Shown here: positions 56,555 to 64,000 of the stretch, in pieces
How the letters are laid out: each line of letters opens with the position of its first letter
How positions within the stretch are numbered: position 1 is the first letter of the stretch
Assembly (NCBI RefSeq): GCF_034366625.1
Contig: NZ_JAXMIH010000006.1
Span: 248,001 to 312,000, forward strand
Length of the DNA stretch: 64,000 nt
DNA from: Prosthecobacter sp.
GTDB lineage: Bacteria > Verrucomicrobiota > Verrucomicrobiia > Verrucomicrobiales > Verrucomicrobiaceae
Direction: 5' to 3'
Made by a program: the position numbers and the translations under genes
The notes under the pieces: model-generated
The model's database searches: none
Seen by the model: only the letters and a program-made list of their open reading frames with translations
What the model was told of the DNA's origin: nothing

Positions 56555-57778
56555 GTGAGAGACACCCTGGAAGATCTGGAAAATTTCATCATCGACGTCG
56601 TCATCAACAACCGTCGTGGGATTCGCGCGTCCATGCTGCGGGTCGTCTTCCGCGGGCTTTCTGGCATCTATTCGGCGGTGGTGCGGACGCGGCTCTATTT
56701 GTACCGCCATCGCTACATTCACGATCATCACCTCGGCGTGCCGGTCATCAGCGTGGGAAATCTGACCGTTGGCGGCACGGGCAAAACACCGGTCGTCGAG
56801 ATGCTGGCGAAGGCGTTGCATGAGCATGGCCGCCGTGTGTGCATCTTGAGCCGCGGTTACAAGAGCAAGCGCCAGAAGAAGCTGCCGCTCTCGAAAAAAC
56901 TGGCTGCGCGCCTCGGTTTCATCCCCAAACCGCCGGAATCGCTGCCGCGCATCGTGTCCGATGGCGAGAAGGTGCTGCTGGATTCACACAACGCGGGCGA
57001 CGAGCCCTTCATGCTCGCGAAGAACTGCACGGGCATCCCCGTCGTGGTGGACAAGAACCGCGTGAAGGCCGGGGCGCATGCGATTCAAAAGTTCGGCGCT
57101 GATGTTCTCGTGCTCGATGACGGCCTGCAATACCTCCGGCTCAAGCACCGCCACGACATCGTGCTGATCGACAAAACGGCCCCCTTCGGCAACAACGGCT
57201 TCATGCTCCCACGCGGCACTCTTCGCGAACCGCCGCGCAGCCTGCGCCGTGCCAGCTACATCTTCATCACCAAGTCTGACGGTGACAGCGAGGACATCAT
57301 CGCCCAAATCCGCCGCTACAACCGCGCCGCCGAGATCATCGAATGCCGGCACCGCGCGATGCACTTTGAAAACATCCACACCGGCGAGCGCATCCCCATC
57401 GAAGGCCTGAAAGACAAATTTGTCGGCGCCTTGTCTGGCATCGCCGTGCCGGAAAGCTTTGAAAACGGCCTGCGCAAGCTCGGCGCGAAGGTGGAGGTCA
57501 TCGCCCGCTTCGCCGACCACCACCGCTTCCACGGACCTGAGCTGAATCAGTTCGTCGAGCGCTGCGTGCGGCGGGATGTGCACTGCATGGTCACGACGGA
57601 GAAGGATTATGTGCGTTTCCCAAAGCTGGCCGCCGCCGACATTCCGTTCTATTTCATGCGTGTGGAGATCGAGATCATCCGTGGTCGCGATGTGTTCGAC
57701 AAAATGGTGCGCCTGATCGCGGAACCGCGACGCGTGCCGGCCGGAGTGCTGCCGGCGGACTTCATGGAGGCCTCGTGA
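56555..57778 (+). CDS. lpxK: Tetraacyldisaccharide 4'-kinase
   Basis: 407 residues. The GTG at 56555 is the first in-frame start and keeps the N-terminal helix ([20 protein letters not shown]); ATG 56633 is a shorter alternative. P-loop [20 protein letters not shown] and SRGYKSK are the LpxK hallmarks, then [45 protein letters not shown] and [11 protein letters not shown]. It phosphorylates lipid A disaccharide at the inner membrane, so this organism makes lipid A. First gene of an operon with fdhD, a membrane protein and a cysteine desulfurase, which is an unusual setting. Confidence 0.94.
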   Translation: MRDTLEDLENFIIDVVINNRRGIRASMLRVVFRGLSGIYSAVVRTRLYLYRHRYIHDHHLGVPVISVGNLTVGGTGKTPVVEMLAKALHEHGRRVCILSRGYKSKRQKKLPLSKKLAARLGFIPKPPESLPRIVSDGEKVLLDSHNAGDEPFMLAKNCTGIPVVVDKNRVKAGAHAIQKFGADVLVLDDGLQYLRLKHRHDIVLIDKTAPFGNNGFMLPRGTLREPPRSLRRASYIFITKSDGDSEDIIAQIRRYNRAAEIIECRHRAMHFENIHTGERIPIEGLKDKFVGALSGIAVPESFENGLRKLGAKVEVIARFADHHRFHGPELNQFVERCVRRDVHCMVTTEKDYVRFPKLAAADIPFYFMRVEIEIIRGRDVFDKMVRLIAEPRRVPAGVLPADFMEAS

Positions 57779-58602
57779 TGAGCGCAGAGAATCCCGCCAT
57801 CGTCGAGTTCAGCGTGCGCAAGGTCAACGTCGCAGGCGGTGTGAATGATGTCTGCGATGTCACAGCCCGCGAGGAGCCGCTCGAAATCCGCGTGGAAGGC
57901 CGCTCTGTGGCCGTGGTGATGCGCACGCCGGGACACGATGAGGAACTCGCCGCCGGATTTCTTGTCAGCGAGGGCGTCGTGCAAAGCCCGCGTGACATCT
58001 TGGAAATCTCGCAATGTCCCAGCACGGGCAATTCGAAGGGAAACATCGTCGATGTGCTGCTCGGCGGCGCGGTGGTGAACTGGGACTCGCTCACGCGTCA
58101 CGTCTTCAGTGCTTCAAGCTGCGGCCTGTGCGGCAAGACGAGCATCGAGAGCGTGTTTCAGCAATTTCCCGCGGTGAAAGGCGATTGGAAGGTCAGTCCA
58201 GCCTTGATCGCTAGCCTGCCGGACAAGCTGCGAGCCGCGCAGGAAACGTTTTCCAAAACCGGCGGCCTGCATGCGAGCGGCTTGTTTGATCTCGAAGGCA
58301 GGCTGGTTGTCCTGCGTGAGGATGTGGGCCGCCATAACGCGCTCGACAAGATTCTCGGCTACGCCTTGCAGCGCGGCCTTCTGCCGCTCGACAACCACAT
58401 CCTGCTCGTCAGTGGTCGTGTGTCGTTTGAGATCATTCAAAAGGCGCTCGCGGCAGGCATCCCGCTCGTCGCCGCCATTTCCGCGCCGAGCAGCCTCGCA
58501 GTCGATTTCGCGCATGAGGCCAATCAAACGCTCATCGGCTTCCTGCGGGGTGAAACCATGAATGTTTACACGCATCCGCAGCGCCTCACGATCCAGCCAT
58601 GA
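57778..58602 (+). CDS. fdhD: Formate dehydrogenase accessory sulfurtransferase
   Basis: 274 residues from ATG 57778, which shares its first base with the lpxK stop (TGATG). The motif C-x-x-C in SASSCGLCGKTSIESV binds the transferred sulfur, and GGLHASGLFDLEGRLVVLRE, DVGRHNALDKILGYALQRG and SGRVSFEIIQKALAAGIPLV are conserved blocks. FdhD moves sulfur from a cysteine desulfurase to the molybdenum cofactor of formate dehydrogenase. A cysteine desulfurase gene lies two genes downstream, but no formate dehydrogenase is in the window. Confidence 0.95.
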   Translation: MSAENPAIVEFSVRKVNVAGGVNDVCDVTAREEPLEIRVEGRSVAVVMRTPGHDEELAAGFLVSEGVVQSPRDILEISQCPSTGNSKGNIVDVLLGGAVVNWDSLTRHVFSASSCGLCGKTSIESVFQQFPAVKGDWKVSPALIASLPDKLRAAQETFSKTGGLHASGLFDLEGRLVVLREDVGRHNALDKILGYALQRGLLPLDNHILLVSGRVSFEIIQKALAAGIPLVAAISAPSSLAVDFAHEANQTLIGFLRGETMNVYTHPQRLTIQP

Positions 58603-59021
58603 AACCGGTTCAACTCACAGTTTTCATCATCTGGGGCGCGTTGTGCTCCTCGCTTCTCGTTTATGCGGGCATGCTTAGCTCGATGACGTTTGCGCCAGCA
58701 CAGGGGAATCAAGGGTCACTCGGCGGAATCGTTGCACTGGCGGCCGGATGCGCGGCGGCGTTGAGTTTTTTTATACGCAAACTGCTGCTGGGCGGATTCG
58801 TCAATGGTCAGCTCACGCTGGATGATCCGGCGAATCACGGTCGCTTCATTGCCGGAAATGTCGTCGTGTTTGCGCTCAGTGAGGGCGTGGGTGTGCTCGG
58901 ATTCGTCAACGGCATTACTTCCAACGGCGCTGGCGACGCCTGGCTGCCTTACATCGGCGGTGCGTTCATTCTGATGCTGCTGCACATCCCGCTGCCATCG
59001 CGTTTCAAGCCTGCTTCATGA
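58599..59021 (+). CDS. Small membrane protein of unknown function (140 aa)
   Basis: Four hydrophobic segments: LTVFIIWGALCSSLLVYAGM, GIVALAAGCAAALSFFIRKL, FIAGNVVVFALSEGVGVLGF and LPYIGGAFILMLLHIP. The second and third are separated by a polar turn (LTLDDPANHGR). The layout faintly resembles an ATP-synthase-c-like protein but key residues are not obvious. It overlaps fdhD (ATGA) and the next gene (ATGA), so it must be co-expressed with both. No function can be assigned. Confidence 0.7.
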   Translation: MKPVQLTVFIIWGALCSSLLVYAGMLSSMTFAPAQGNQGSLGGIVALAAGCAAALSFFIRKLLLGGFVNGQLTLDDPANHGRFIAGNVVVFALSEGVGVLGFVNGITSNGAGDAWLPYIGGAFILMLLHIPLPSRFKPAS

Positions 59022-60139
59022 ACGGTTATTTTGATCACAATGCGACCACGCCGCTGCATCCCGCCGCGCGTGAAGCGTGGCTGCTTGCCAGCGAGAAGCA
59101 CTGGCACAATCCATCGAGCCTGTATCGTGATGCGGGCCTCGCCAGCCAGCAGCTTGAATCGGCGCGCGAACGACTCGGCACGCTGATCGGAGCGGAGGCG
59201 GAACGCATCGTGTTCACTTCGGGTGCCACGGAGTCGAACAATGCGTTGTTGGCGTCTCTCCCATCAGATCAACTCGTGGCGGTCTCCGCCATCGAACATC
59301 CTAGCGTGCAGGAAACAGCACGGGGCAGAAACCGGCTGGAACTGCCGGTGAATGCCAACGGCGTGGTCGAACCGGATGCAGTGAAGGCGTTGATCGAAAC
59401 GAAACGGCCCACGCTGGTCTCGGTGATGGCTGCGAACAACGAAAGCGGCGCGTTGCAGCCGTGGCGCGAGATTGCCGCGCTTTGCCGAGAGCAGGGCGTG
59501 CTGTTTCACACGGACGCGGCGCAGTGGATCGGCAAACTCGAAGCCGCCAGCCTCAGCGAATGTGATTTTATCACCGGCAGCAGCCACAAGTTTGGTGGAC
59601 CCAAGGGCTGCGGGTTCCTCGTACTGCCGACGGAGGATTCCCGGCTTCATTTCATTCGAGGCGGGCCGCAGGAGAATGGCCGCCGTGCTGGAACGGAGAA
59701 CTACCCGGCAATCGAAGCGATGGTGACGGCCTTGGAGACACTCACGCCGAGTTTGGCGAAGATCGGACACGAACAAACCCGACTGCGCGATGATTTCATC
59801 GCCGCAATGCGCTCGCGCTTTGAAAACCTGCGCGTGATCAGCGAATCCGCGCCGAGTCTCTGGAACACGGTGCTGATGGTGATGCCCTCACACGACAATT
59901 TGAAGTGGCTCACGCGTCTGTCGCGTCGTGGCTTCAGCATTTCGACCGGATCGGCCTGCAGTTCGGGCAAGGAAGGCTCCTCCGTCGTGGTGACGGCCCT
60001 TGGGGCGAATGCTGACGAATTGAAACGCGTGGTGCGGATCAGTGGCGGCTGGGAAACGACAAAGGAGGACTGGCAGGCGCTCGCCACGGCCTTCGGTGAC
60101 GTTTCCGAGGAATTGAACCGCGGCGGCAGGCCGCAGTAG
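59018..60139 (+). CDS. Cysteine desulfurase (NifS/IscS family)
   Basis: 373 residues, PLP-dependent fold type I. FDHNATTPLHPAAREAW at the N-terminus, PLP contacts in TSGATESNNALLASL, FHTDAAQWIGKLE, the Schiff-base Lys in SSHKFGGPKGCGFL and the catalytic Cys in STGSACSSGKEGSSVVV. It takes sulfur from cysteine for Fe-S clusters, tRNA thiolation or cofactor sulfuration. Co-transcription with fdhD suggests that here it feeds FdhD. Some NifS-type proteins are longer; the spacing to the Cys fits the group II short form. Confidence 0.9.
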   Translation: MNGYFDHNATTPLHPAAREAWLLASEKHWHNPSSLYRDAGLASQQLESARERLGTLIGAEAERIVFTSGATESNNALLASLPSDQLVAVSAIEHPSVQETARGRNRLELPVNANGVVEPDAVKALIETKRPTLVSVMAANNESGALQPWREIAALCREQGVLFHTDAAQWIGKLEAASLSECDFITGSSHKFGGPKGCGFLVLPTEDSRLHFIRGGPQENGRRAGTENYPAIEAMVTALETLTPSLAKIGHEQTRLRDDFIAAMRSRFENLRVISESAPSLWNTVLMVMPSHDNLKWLTRLSRRGFSISTGSACSSGKEGSSVVVTALGANADELKRVVRISGGWETTKEDWQALATAFGDVSEELNRGGRPQ

Positions 60140-60178
60140 GCGGTTGCTCGGGGCGGGTTCACGTCTAGTCTCGCGGCC

Positions 60179-61609
60179 ATGAACTGGCGGAACTTCTTCC
60201 TCGGCGCGGTCATGGCCTGCGCGTCTGCTTCAGCACGTGAATGGCGCAGCGCGGACGGTTCGCGCACGGTGGAGGCCGAGTTTGCCGGGATGAAGGAGGG
60301 AAAGCTGCTGCTGAAGAGCAAAGACGGTAAATCGACCGTGTTTCCGGCGGCAGCGTTCTCCAAAGAGGACCAGCAGTTCTCCCAGCAGGCGCAGGTGACG
60401 CTGGAGGCGGCGGTGAAGGCAGGAGCGCTCAACATGCAGGCGGATCAGGTGCTGCCGGAAGGCCTGCTCTGCCGCATCATCAACGAACTGCCGAATCAGA
60501 AAGGCACCTGGGTGGGCGCCGGAGCGCCGTTTCTCGTGCTGCGCGGTGATGATCTCACGACTGAGCGTGGCGCGAAGGTGATGGGAAAGACACTCTACCA
60601 TGCGGGCACGCGCACGTTTCAGGCGCTTGATGGCACCAGCACGCTGATCAACGCCTACAGTCTGTCGCTCGACGACGCGGTGAACGCGGCGCTGCAAATC
60701 CAGATCGCCAGCGGTGGTGATGCGGCGAAGCAGGCGCCGCCGGTGCGGGAGCCGCTGATTGTAACGATCACAACCCGTGGCATGGGACTGCCTGTGGGCA
60801 AAGGCTTCTTCATCACCGATGCGGCGATTTTGAAGGACGCCAAAACCATCGTGCTGCACCACGCCGGACAGGATGTTCCGGCCAAGGTCGTGAAGACGGA
60901 CGACGAGCTCGGTCTGGCGCTGCTTTCGTGCGCCGTGGAGGTGGAGCAGGGGAAATTTCTGCCGCGCAAGCCGTTGGAACTGGGCCAGAACATCTTTGCT
61001 GTGGCTCTGACGACGACTGGAAAAACCTTTTCCACTCCACCACTGACCAAGGGTATCATCAGCCGTATGGCCGGAGCGGACAGCTTCGAGCACGATGCTG
61101 CGATCGATGAGAAGACCGTGGGCGGTTACGTGATTGGGGAAAAGGGCGATGTGCTCGGCGTGTTTTTCTCCCCGCAATCACGCGTGCTGGGAAAGCGCTC
61201 CACCAAATCAGCAAGCAGCGCGGACAAGCCGGTGGCGAAAGCCTTGTCTGAATGCCTGCGCAGCGAGGCGCTGGAAAAGTTGTATGTGGAGAAGGACAAG
61301 GATGGCAGGGAGAAGCGTGTGCCCGGCGTGCCGTCCCTGAAGCCAGGCACGAATGGCGATGAGATGGAGCTTGCCGTGGCGACGCTGAAAAAATCCTCGG
61401 TGATCGTGGTGACGACACGGGAAGAAAGCAAAGCTCCGCCGCCAGCGAAAGCCGCAGGCACCGACACGCCGCCGGGGGGCGGTGGCCCGGCGACCGGCTG
61501 GAGCCTCAGCTCCTCCGGCACCCGGCACAATGCCAAGTGCCGCTTCTACAACGCTGCGAACGCCTGCCAGGCAACGGACGGGAAGCCCTGCAAGGTCTGC
61601 GGCGGGTGA
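60179..61609 (+). CDS. Secreted SHD1-domain protein with degenerate trypsin-like region and Cys-rich tail
   Basis: 476 residues, signal peptide MNWRNFFLGAVMACASASAR. Residues 20-75 form an SHD1-like domain (REWRSADGSRTVEAEFAGMK, EGKLLLKSKDGKSTVFPAAA, FSKEDQQF), common in Planctomycetes and Verrucomicrobiota. Residues ~195-370 have the strand order of a trypsin-like protease (TRGMGLPVGKGFFITDAAIL, TDDELGLALLSC, LELGQNIFAVALTTTGKTFS), but no catalytic His and no G-x-S are seen, so it is probably inactive. It ends in a linker and a 28-residue motif (SGTRHNAKCRFYNAANACQ then CKVCGG) that may bind metal or a partner. Confidence 0.72.
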   Translation: MNWRNFFLGAVMACASASAREWRSADGSRTVEAEFAGMKEGKLLLKSKDGKSTVFPAAAFSKEDQQFSQQAQVTLEAAVKAGALNMQADQVLPEGLLCRIINELPNQKGTWVGAGAPFLVLRGDDLTTERGAKVMGKTLYHAGTRTFQALDGTSTLINAYSLSLDDAVNAALQIQIASGGDAAKQAPPVREPLIVTITTRGMGLPVGKGFFITDAAILKDAKTIVLHHAGQDVPAKVVKTDDELGLALLSCAVEVEQGKFLPRKPLELGQNIFAVALTTTGKTFSTPPLTKGIISRMAGADSFEHDAAIDEKTVGGYVIGEKGDVLGVFFSPQSRVLGKRSTKSASSADKPVAKALSECLRSEALEKLYVEKDKDGREKRVPGVPSLKPGTNGDEMELAVATLKKSSVIVVTTREESKAPPPAKAAGTDTPPGGGGPATGWSLSSSGTRHNAKCRFYNAANACQATDGKPCKVCGG

Positions 61610-61615
61610 AACCGC

Positions 61616-62884
61616 TCAAGTTCCCGGTTTGGGACGAATCATGAGCACGAGCACGAGCGAGAAGACGCACACGAGGGCGAAAACGCCGAAGATCATGTTG
61701 AGCGGCACGCCGCGGTCGGTCATGGCACCGAAGCCCCAGTCGGCCACGCCGCCGCACATCATGCTGACGAAGTTCATGATGCCGTAGCCGGTGGCGCGCA
61801 GCTCGGGCCGCACGATCTGGCTGAGAATGGGCATGTTGTTGCAGTCAAAAAAGCCCCAGCCGACTCCAAACAGGATCAGTGCGGCCACAGCGAGCGCGAA
61901 GGAGTTCAGCGCGGGCGCGTTGCCCACTCCGAACATCGCGGGCACGATGAGCATCATGCCGATGGCGCTCACATGGATGCGCCCACGCTCGCTGCGCCGC
62001 ATCCAGCGGTCTGCCAGCCAGCCGCCGAGGATGGCGGAAAGCAGTGCTGCGCCCTGCCAGTAGAGGGAGGCGGACACGCCGGCCTTGCCCTGGCTGATGT
62101 TGAAGGCTTTTTGCAGGATCGCAGGCATCCAGTCGCGCACCACCCACGCGGCGAGCGCTGGCAGGGTGAAATACATCACGAGCAGGATGAAATTGCGGTT
62201 CGTCAGCAGTTCGACGACTGCCACACCAACGGAAGGCCTCGCGGAGACATCGCCATTGCTGTCCAGGCTGGTTTGACGCGGCACGTCCCGCAGCAGTAGC
62301 AGCAGCGGAATAGCGTAGAGGATGCCGGCCAGTCCGGTGAAGTCGAACATGAAGCGCCAGCCGAGATCCGGCGCGTCCGCCACGAACCCGGCAAAGCCGC
62401 CAACCATCACGCCGCAATAAATGCCCATCTGATGCACGCCCACCGCTCGTGACCGCGTGCCGCCCGTGTGATAATCCGTGATCAGCGCCAGCGCCGCCGG
62501 GATATAAAACGCCTCGCTGATGCCCATCATCGTGCGTGCCCAGTAGAGCTCGTTAAAGCTGCCCACATGTCCGGTGAGCCAGGTGATGAGCGACCACACA
62601 AACAAACTGCCGCAGATCGTGAGCTTGCGGCTGAAGCGATCGGCGATGTAACCACCAATGGGGCTGAAGATGGCATACACCCACTTGAACGACGCCAGCA
62701 TGTGGCCCCAGTTCTCTTCGCTGCCGATGTCCTGGATGTCGCCCATCACAGACACCTTCATCGAGGCGATCATCTGCCGGTCCAGATAGTTCAGCAGCGC
62801 CACCGGGAACAGCAGCCCCACGACCAGCCAGGCACGGCGCATGAAAGTGGGCGAGTCGGAAGCGGCAGTCGGAGGCGTGGACAT
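61616..62884 (-). CDS. MFS transporter, hexuronate-type (ACS family)
   Basis: 422 residues from ATG 62884 (MSTPPTAASDSPTFMRRAWL). Twelve helices; ACS-family motifs: LNYLDRQMIASMKVSVMGDI, GYIADRFSRKLTICGSLFVW, YWARTMMGISEAFYIPAALA, and a second-half GGWLADRWMRRSERGR. The family carries hexuronates, glucarate and other organic anions with protons. The uronate guess matches the FCD-GntR/GH28-like operon elsewhere in the window, but the genes are not adjacent. It converges with the SHD1 gene, 6 nt between stops. Confidence 0.85.
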   Translation of the reverse strand: MSTPPTAASDSPTFMRRAWLVVGLLFPVALLNYLDRQMIASMKVSVMGDIQDIGSEENWGHMLASFKWVYAIFSPIGGYIADRFSRKLTICGSLFVWSLITWLTGHVGSFNELYWARTMMGISEAFYIPAALALITDYHTGGTRSRAVGVHQMGIYCGVMVGGFAGFVADAPDLGWRFMFDFTGLAGILYAIPLLLLLRDVPRQTSLDSNGDVSARPSVGVAVVELLTNRNFILLVMYFTLPALAAWVVRDWMPAILQKAFNISQGKAGVSASLYWQGAALLSAILGGWLADRWMRRSERGRIHVSAIGMMLIVPAMFGVGNAPALNSFALAVAALILFGVGWGFFDCNNMPILSQIVRPELRATGYGIMNFVSMMCGGVADWGFGAMTDRGVPLNMIFGVFALVCVFSLVLVLMIRPKPGT

Positions 62885-62976
62885 TGTGCCATTAATCACA
62901 GCCACCTCGGAACGAAAAGCCTGAATTCATGCCCAGACTTGATGCGGGCATGATCGAAGCTGCCCCAGGACAAGCC

Positions 62977-63642
62977 TCACAGCTCCTCCAGCCGATAACC
63001 GATGCCTGGTTCGTTGACGATGCGCGGGCCGGATTCGCCGAGCTTTTTGCGCAGGTGGTTGATGTGGACACGCAGGCCCTCGCTCGGGTCGCTGGACTGG
63101 CCGGCCCAGACTTGGCGGACGATTTGGTTTTGCGTGACAATGCGGCCCGCGTGCTCGGCGAGGGTCTTGAGCAGCGCAAACTCCGTTGGAGTGAGTTTGA
63201 GCGGCGTGTCGTTCAACGTCGCCTCGTGATGCAGCAGATTGAGCGTGAGCGGTCCAGCGGTGATCTCGGCGCTCTGGCGGGTGAAACGACGGCGTTGGAT
63301 GACATCAAGACGCGCAAGCAGCTCTGCCGTGCCGAAGGGTTTCGTCACATAGTCGTCGGCACCGGCTTCGAGGGCCTCGACCTTCACGGTTTCCTGATCG
63401 CGCACGCTCAAAATGAGCACGGGCACGTCGCTCCACTCACGCAGGCGTTTTAGGACGTCGATGCCGCTCATGCCCGGCAGGCCGAGATCAAGCAGCACGA
63501 CATCAGGCCGATGAAACGCGGCTTCTTGCAGACCGAGCTGGCCATCGGCGGCCTCGCAGACCGCGTAACCGCGCGATTCCAGCACCATGCGCAGCAGGCG
63601 TCGCATTTGCTGTTCGTCATCGATGATGAGGGCTTTGGGCAT
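62977..63642 (-). CDS. kdpE: Response regulator, KdpE-like (OmpR family)
   Basis: 221 residues. Receiver: acidic pocket IDDEQ, phospho-Asp in VVLLDLGLPGMSGIDVL, Thr/Ser switch in LILSVRDQ and Lys in DDYVTKPFGTAELLARL. Winged helix: LKLTPTEFALLKTLAEHAGR, QIVRQVWG-like QVWAGQS, LRVHINHLRKKLGESGPRIV, EPGIGYRLEEL. These blocks are close to KdpE, the regulator of the high-affinity K+ ATPase. The histidine kinase ends 3 nt upstream, so the two form an operon. No kdpFABC genes are inside the window. Confidence 0.88.
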   Translation of the reverse strand: MPKALIIDDEQQMRRLLRMVLESRGYAVCEAADGQLGLQEAAFHRPDVVLLDLGLPGMSGIDVLKRLREWSDVPVLILSVRDQETVKVEALEAGADDYVTKPFGTAELLARLDVIQRRRFTRQSAEITAGPLTLNLLHHEATLNDTPLKLTPTEFALLKTLAEHAGRIVTQNQIVRQVWAGQSSDPSEGLRVHINHLRKKLGESGPRIVNEPGIGYRLEEL

Positions 63643-63645
63643 GGC

Positions 63646-64000
63646 TCAGGTGGTGCGGGTCTTCACCGGCAGGCGGAGCATGAACTCCGCGCCGCCTTCG
63701 GGATGATTGTGTGCTTCGATGTCACCTTTCATGGCTCGCATCAAGCCGCGTGCGATGGCGAGTCCGAGCCCCGTGCCGCCAGCAGGTGAGTCGGGAGCGC
63801 GATAGAATTTGTCGAACAAGTGCTCCTCGATGCCCAGAGCCAAACCGGGACCGTGATCGTGCACACGGAATTCCAGCGTGTTGTTGGTGAGACTGACAGC
63901 GATTTCAACCGGCGTTCCAGCAGGCGCATAAAGCGTGGCATTGTGCAGCACGTTGCCGAGCGCCTGCGCGAGCAAACGGCTGTCGAGCATGAGCAGTGGC
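63646..64000 (-). CDS. kdpD: Sensor histidine kinase, C-terminal part, KdpD-like (runs off the window)
   Basis: Only the last ~117 residues are present; the gene continues beyond position 64000, so its start is not seen. HATPase_c motifs: N-box ALGNVLHNATLYAPAGTPVE, G1 HDHGPGLALG, F-box HLFDKFYRA and G2 GTGLGLAIARGLMRAMKGDI. The A-P-x-G-T-P/LAIARG pattern and its place directly before a KdpE-like regulator point to KdpD. The diagnostic N-terminal KdpD and UspA-like domains lie outside the window. Confidence 0.8.
   Translation of the reverse strand, partial: PLLMLDSRLLAQALGNVLHNATLYAPAGTPVEIAVSLTNNTLEFRVHDHGPGLALGIEEHLFDKFYRAPDSPAGGTGLGLAIARGLMRAMKGDIEAHNHPEGGAEFMLRLPVKTRTT

Overview
The window looks like chromosomal DNA of a Verrucomicrobiota member, probably near Prosthecobacter/Verrucomicrobiaceae. 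No rRNA or marker gene fixes this. The inference rests on gene content: DUF1501, DUF1549/DUF1553, DUF1552 and DUF1587-DUF1585 'planctomycete-type cytochrome c' proteins, CxPxR sulfatases, a DUF1080 protein, an ECF sigma factor paired with a zinc-ribbon Ser/Thr kinase, and an SHD1-domain secreted protein. LpxK, OpgG and an LpxR-like remnant indicate an outer membrane with lipid A. Genes are dense and many junctions overlap by ATGA. I see no rRNA, tRNA, CRISPR array, IS element or prophage.

Layout. 1-2.4 kb: a DUF6600-like secreted protein, a broken LpxR-like 3' end and two tiny membrane proteins. 2.5-6.2 kb: a family-4 glycosyltransferase fused to a helical-barrel-like domain, translationally coupled to a GH130 mannoside phosphorylase. 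6.2-7.8 kb: ahcY on the minus strand with its own promoter and terminator. 7.9-14.4 kb: an ECF sigma/STPK cluster with small membrane proteins, a methyltransferase, a P-loop kinase and the remnant of a second STPK. Three TGTAAC-N16-KTCAG sites in this cluster look like one shared ECF-type promoter. 14.4-18.1 kb: DUF1080 protein and two secreted sulfatases. 18.1-23.7 kb: lysophospholipid acyltransferase, PIB-4-type metal ATPase, TPR protein, TerC protein. 23.7-26.3 kb: a two-component system preceded by three tandem 11-bp repeats and a strong terminator. 26.4-35.1 kb: dipeptidase, NlpC/P60 lipoprotein divergent from a secreted caspase-TPR protein, MGMT-like protein, pseudouridine synthase, L,D-transpeptidase, rsgA, opgG and a DUF2238 protein.

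35.1-52.1 kb, minus strand: about 17 kb of co-oriented, mostly touching genes headed by an FCD-type GntR regulator with a near-perfect inverted repeat directly before its start codon. The set contains two c-type-cytochrome/Tat-partner pairs, two clan-A-like glycoside hydrolases, a GH99/WbsX-like protein, a beta-helix protein, an SGNH acetylesterase, a 2-hydroxyacid dehydrogenase and a secreted beta-propeller. I read it as a regulated exported carbohydrate-degradation and oxidation operon. A SUKH/SMI1 immunity-like gene sits inside it.

52.1-64 kb: a pseudopilin-like protein, a degenerate nuclease-like protein, an ArsR-methyltransferase fusion, a serine hydrolase, an lpxK-fdhD-membrane protein-cysteine desulfurase operon, an SHD1/degenerate-trypsin protein, an MFS transporter of the ExuT type, and kdpE with the 3' end of a kdpD-like kinase cut by the window edge.

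No single proven new system stands out. The best leads are the ECF motif set, the GntR operator and its 17-kb operon, the SUKH insertion, and the 11-bp repeats before the two-component system.
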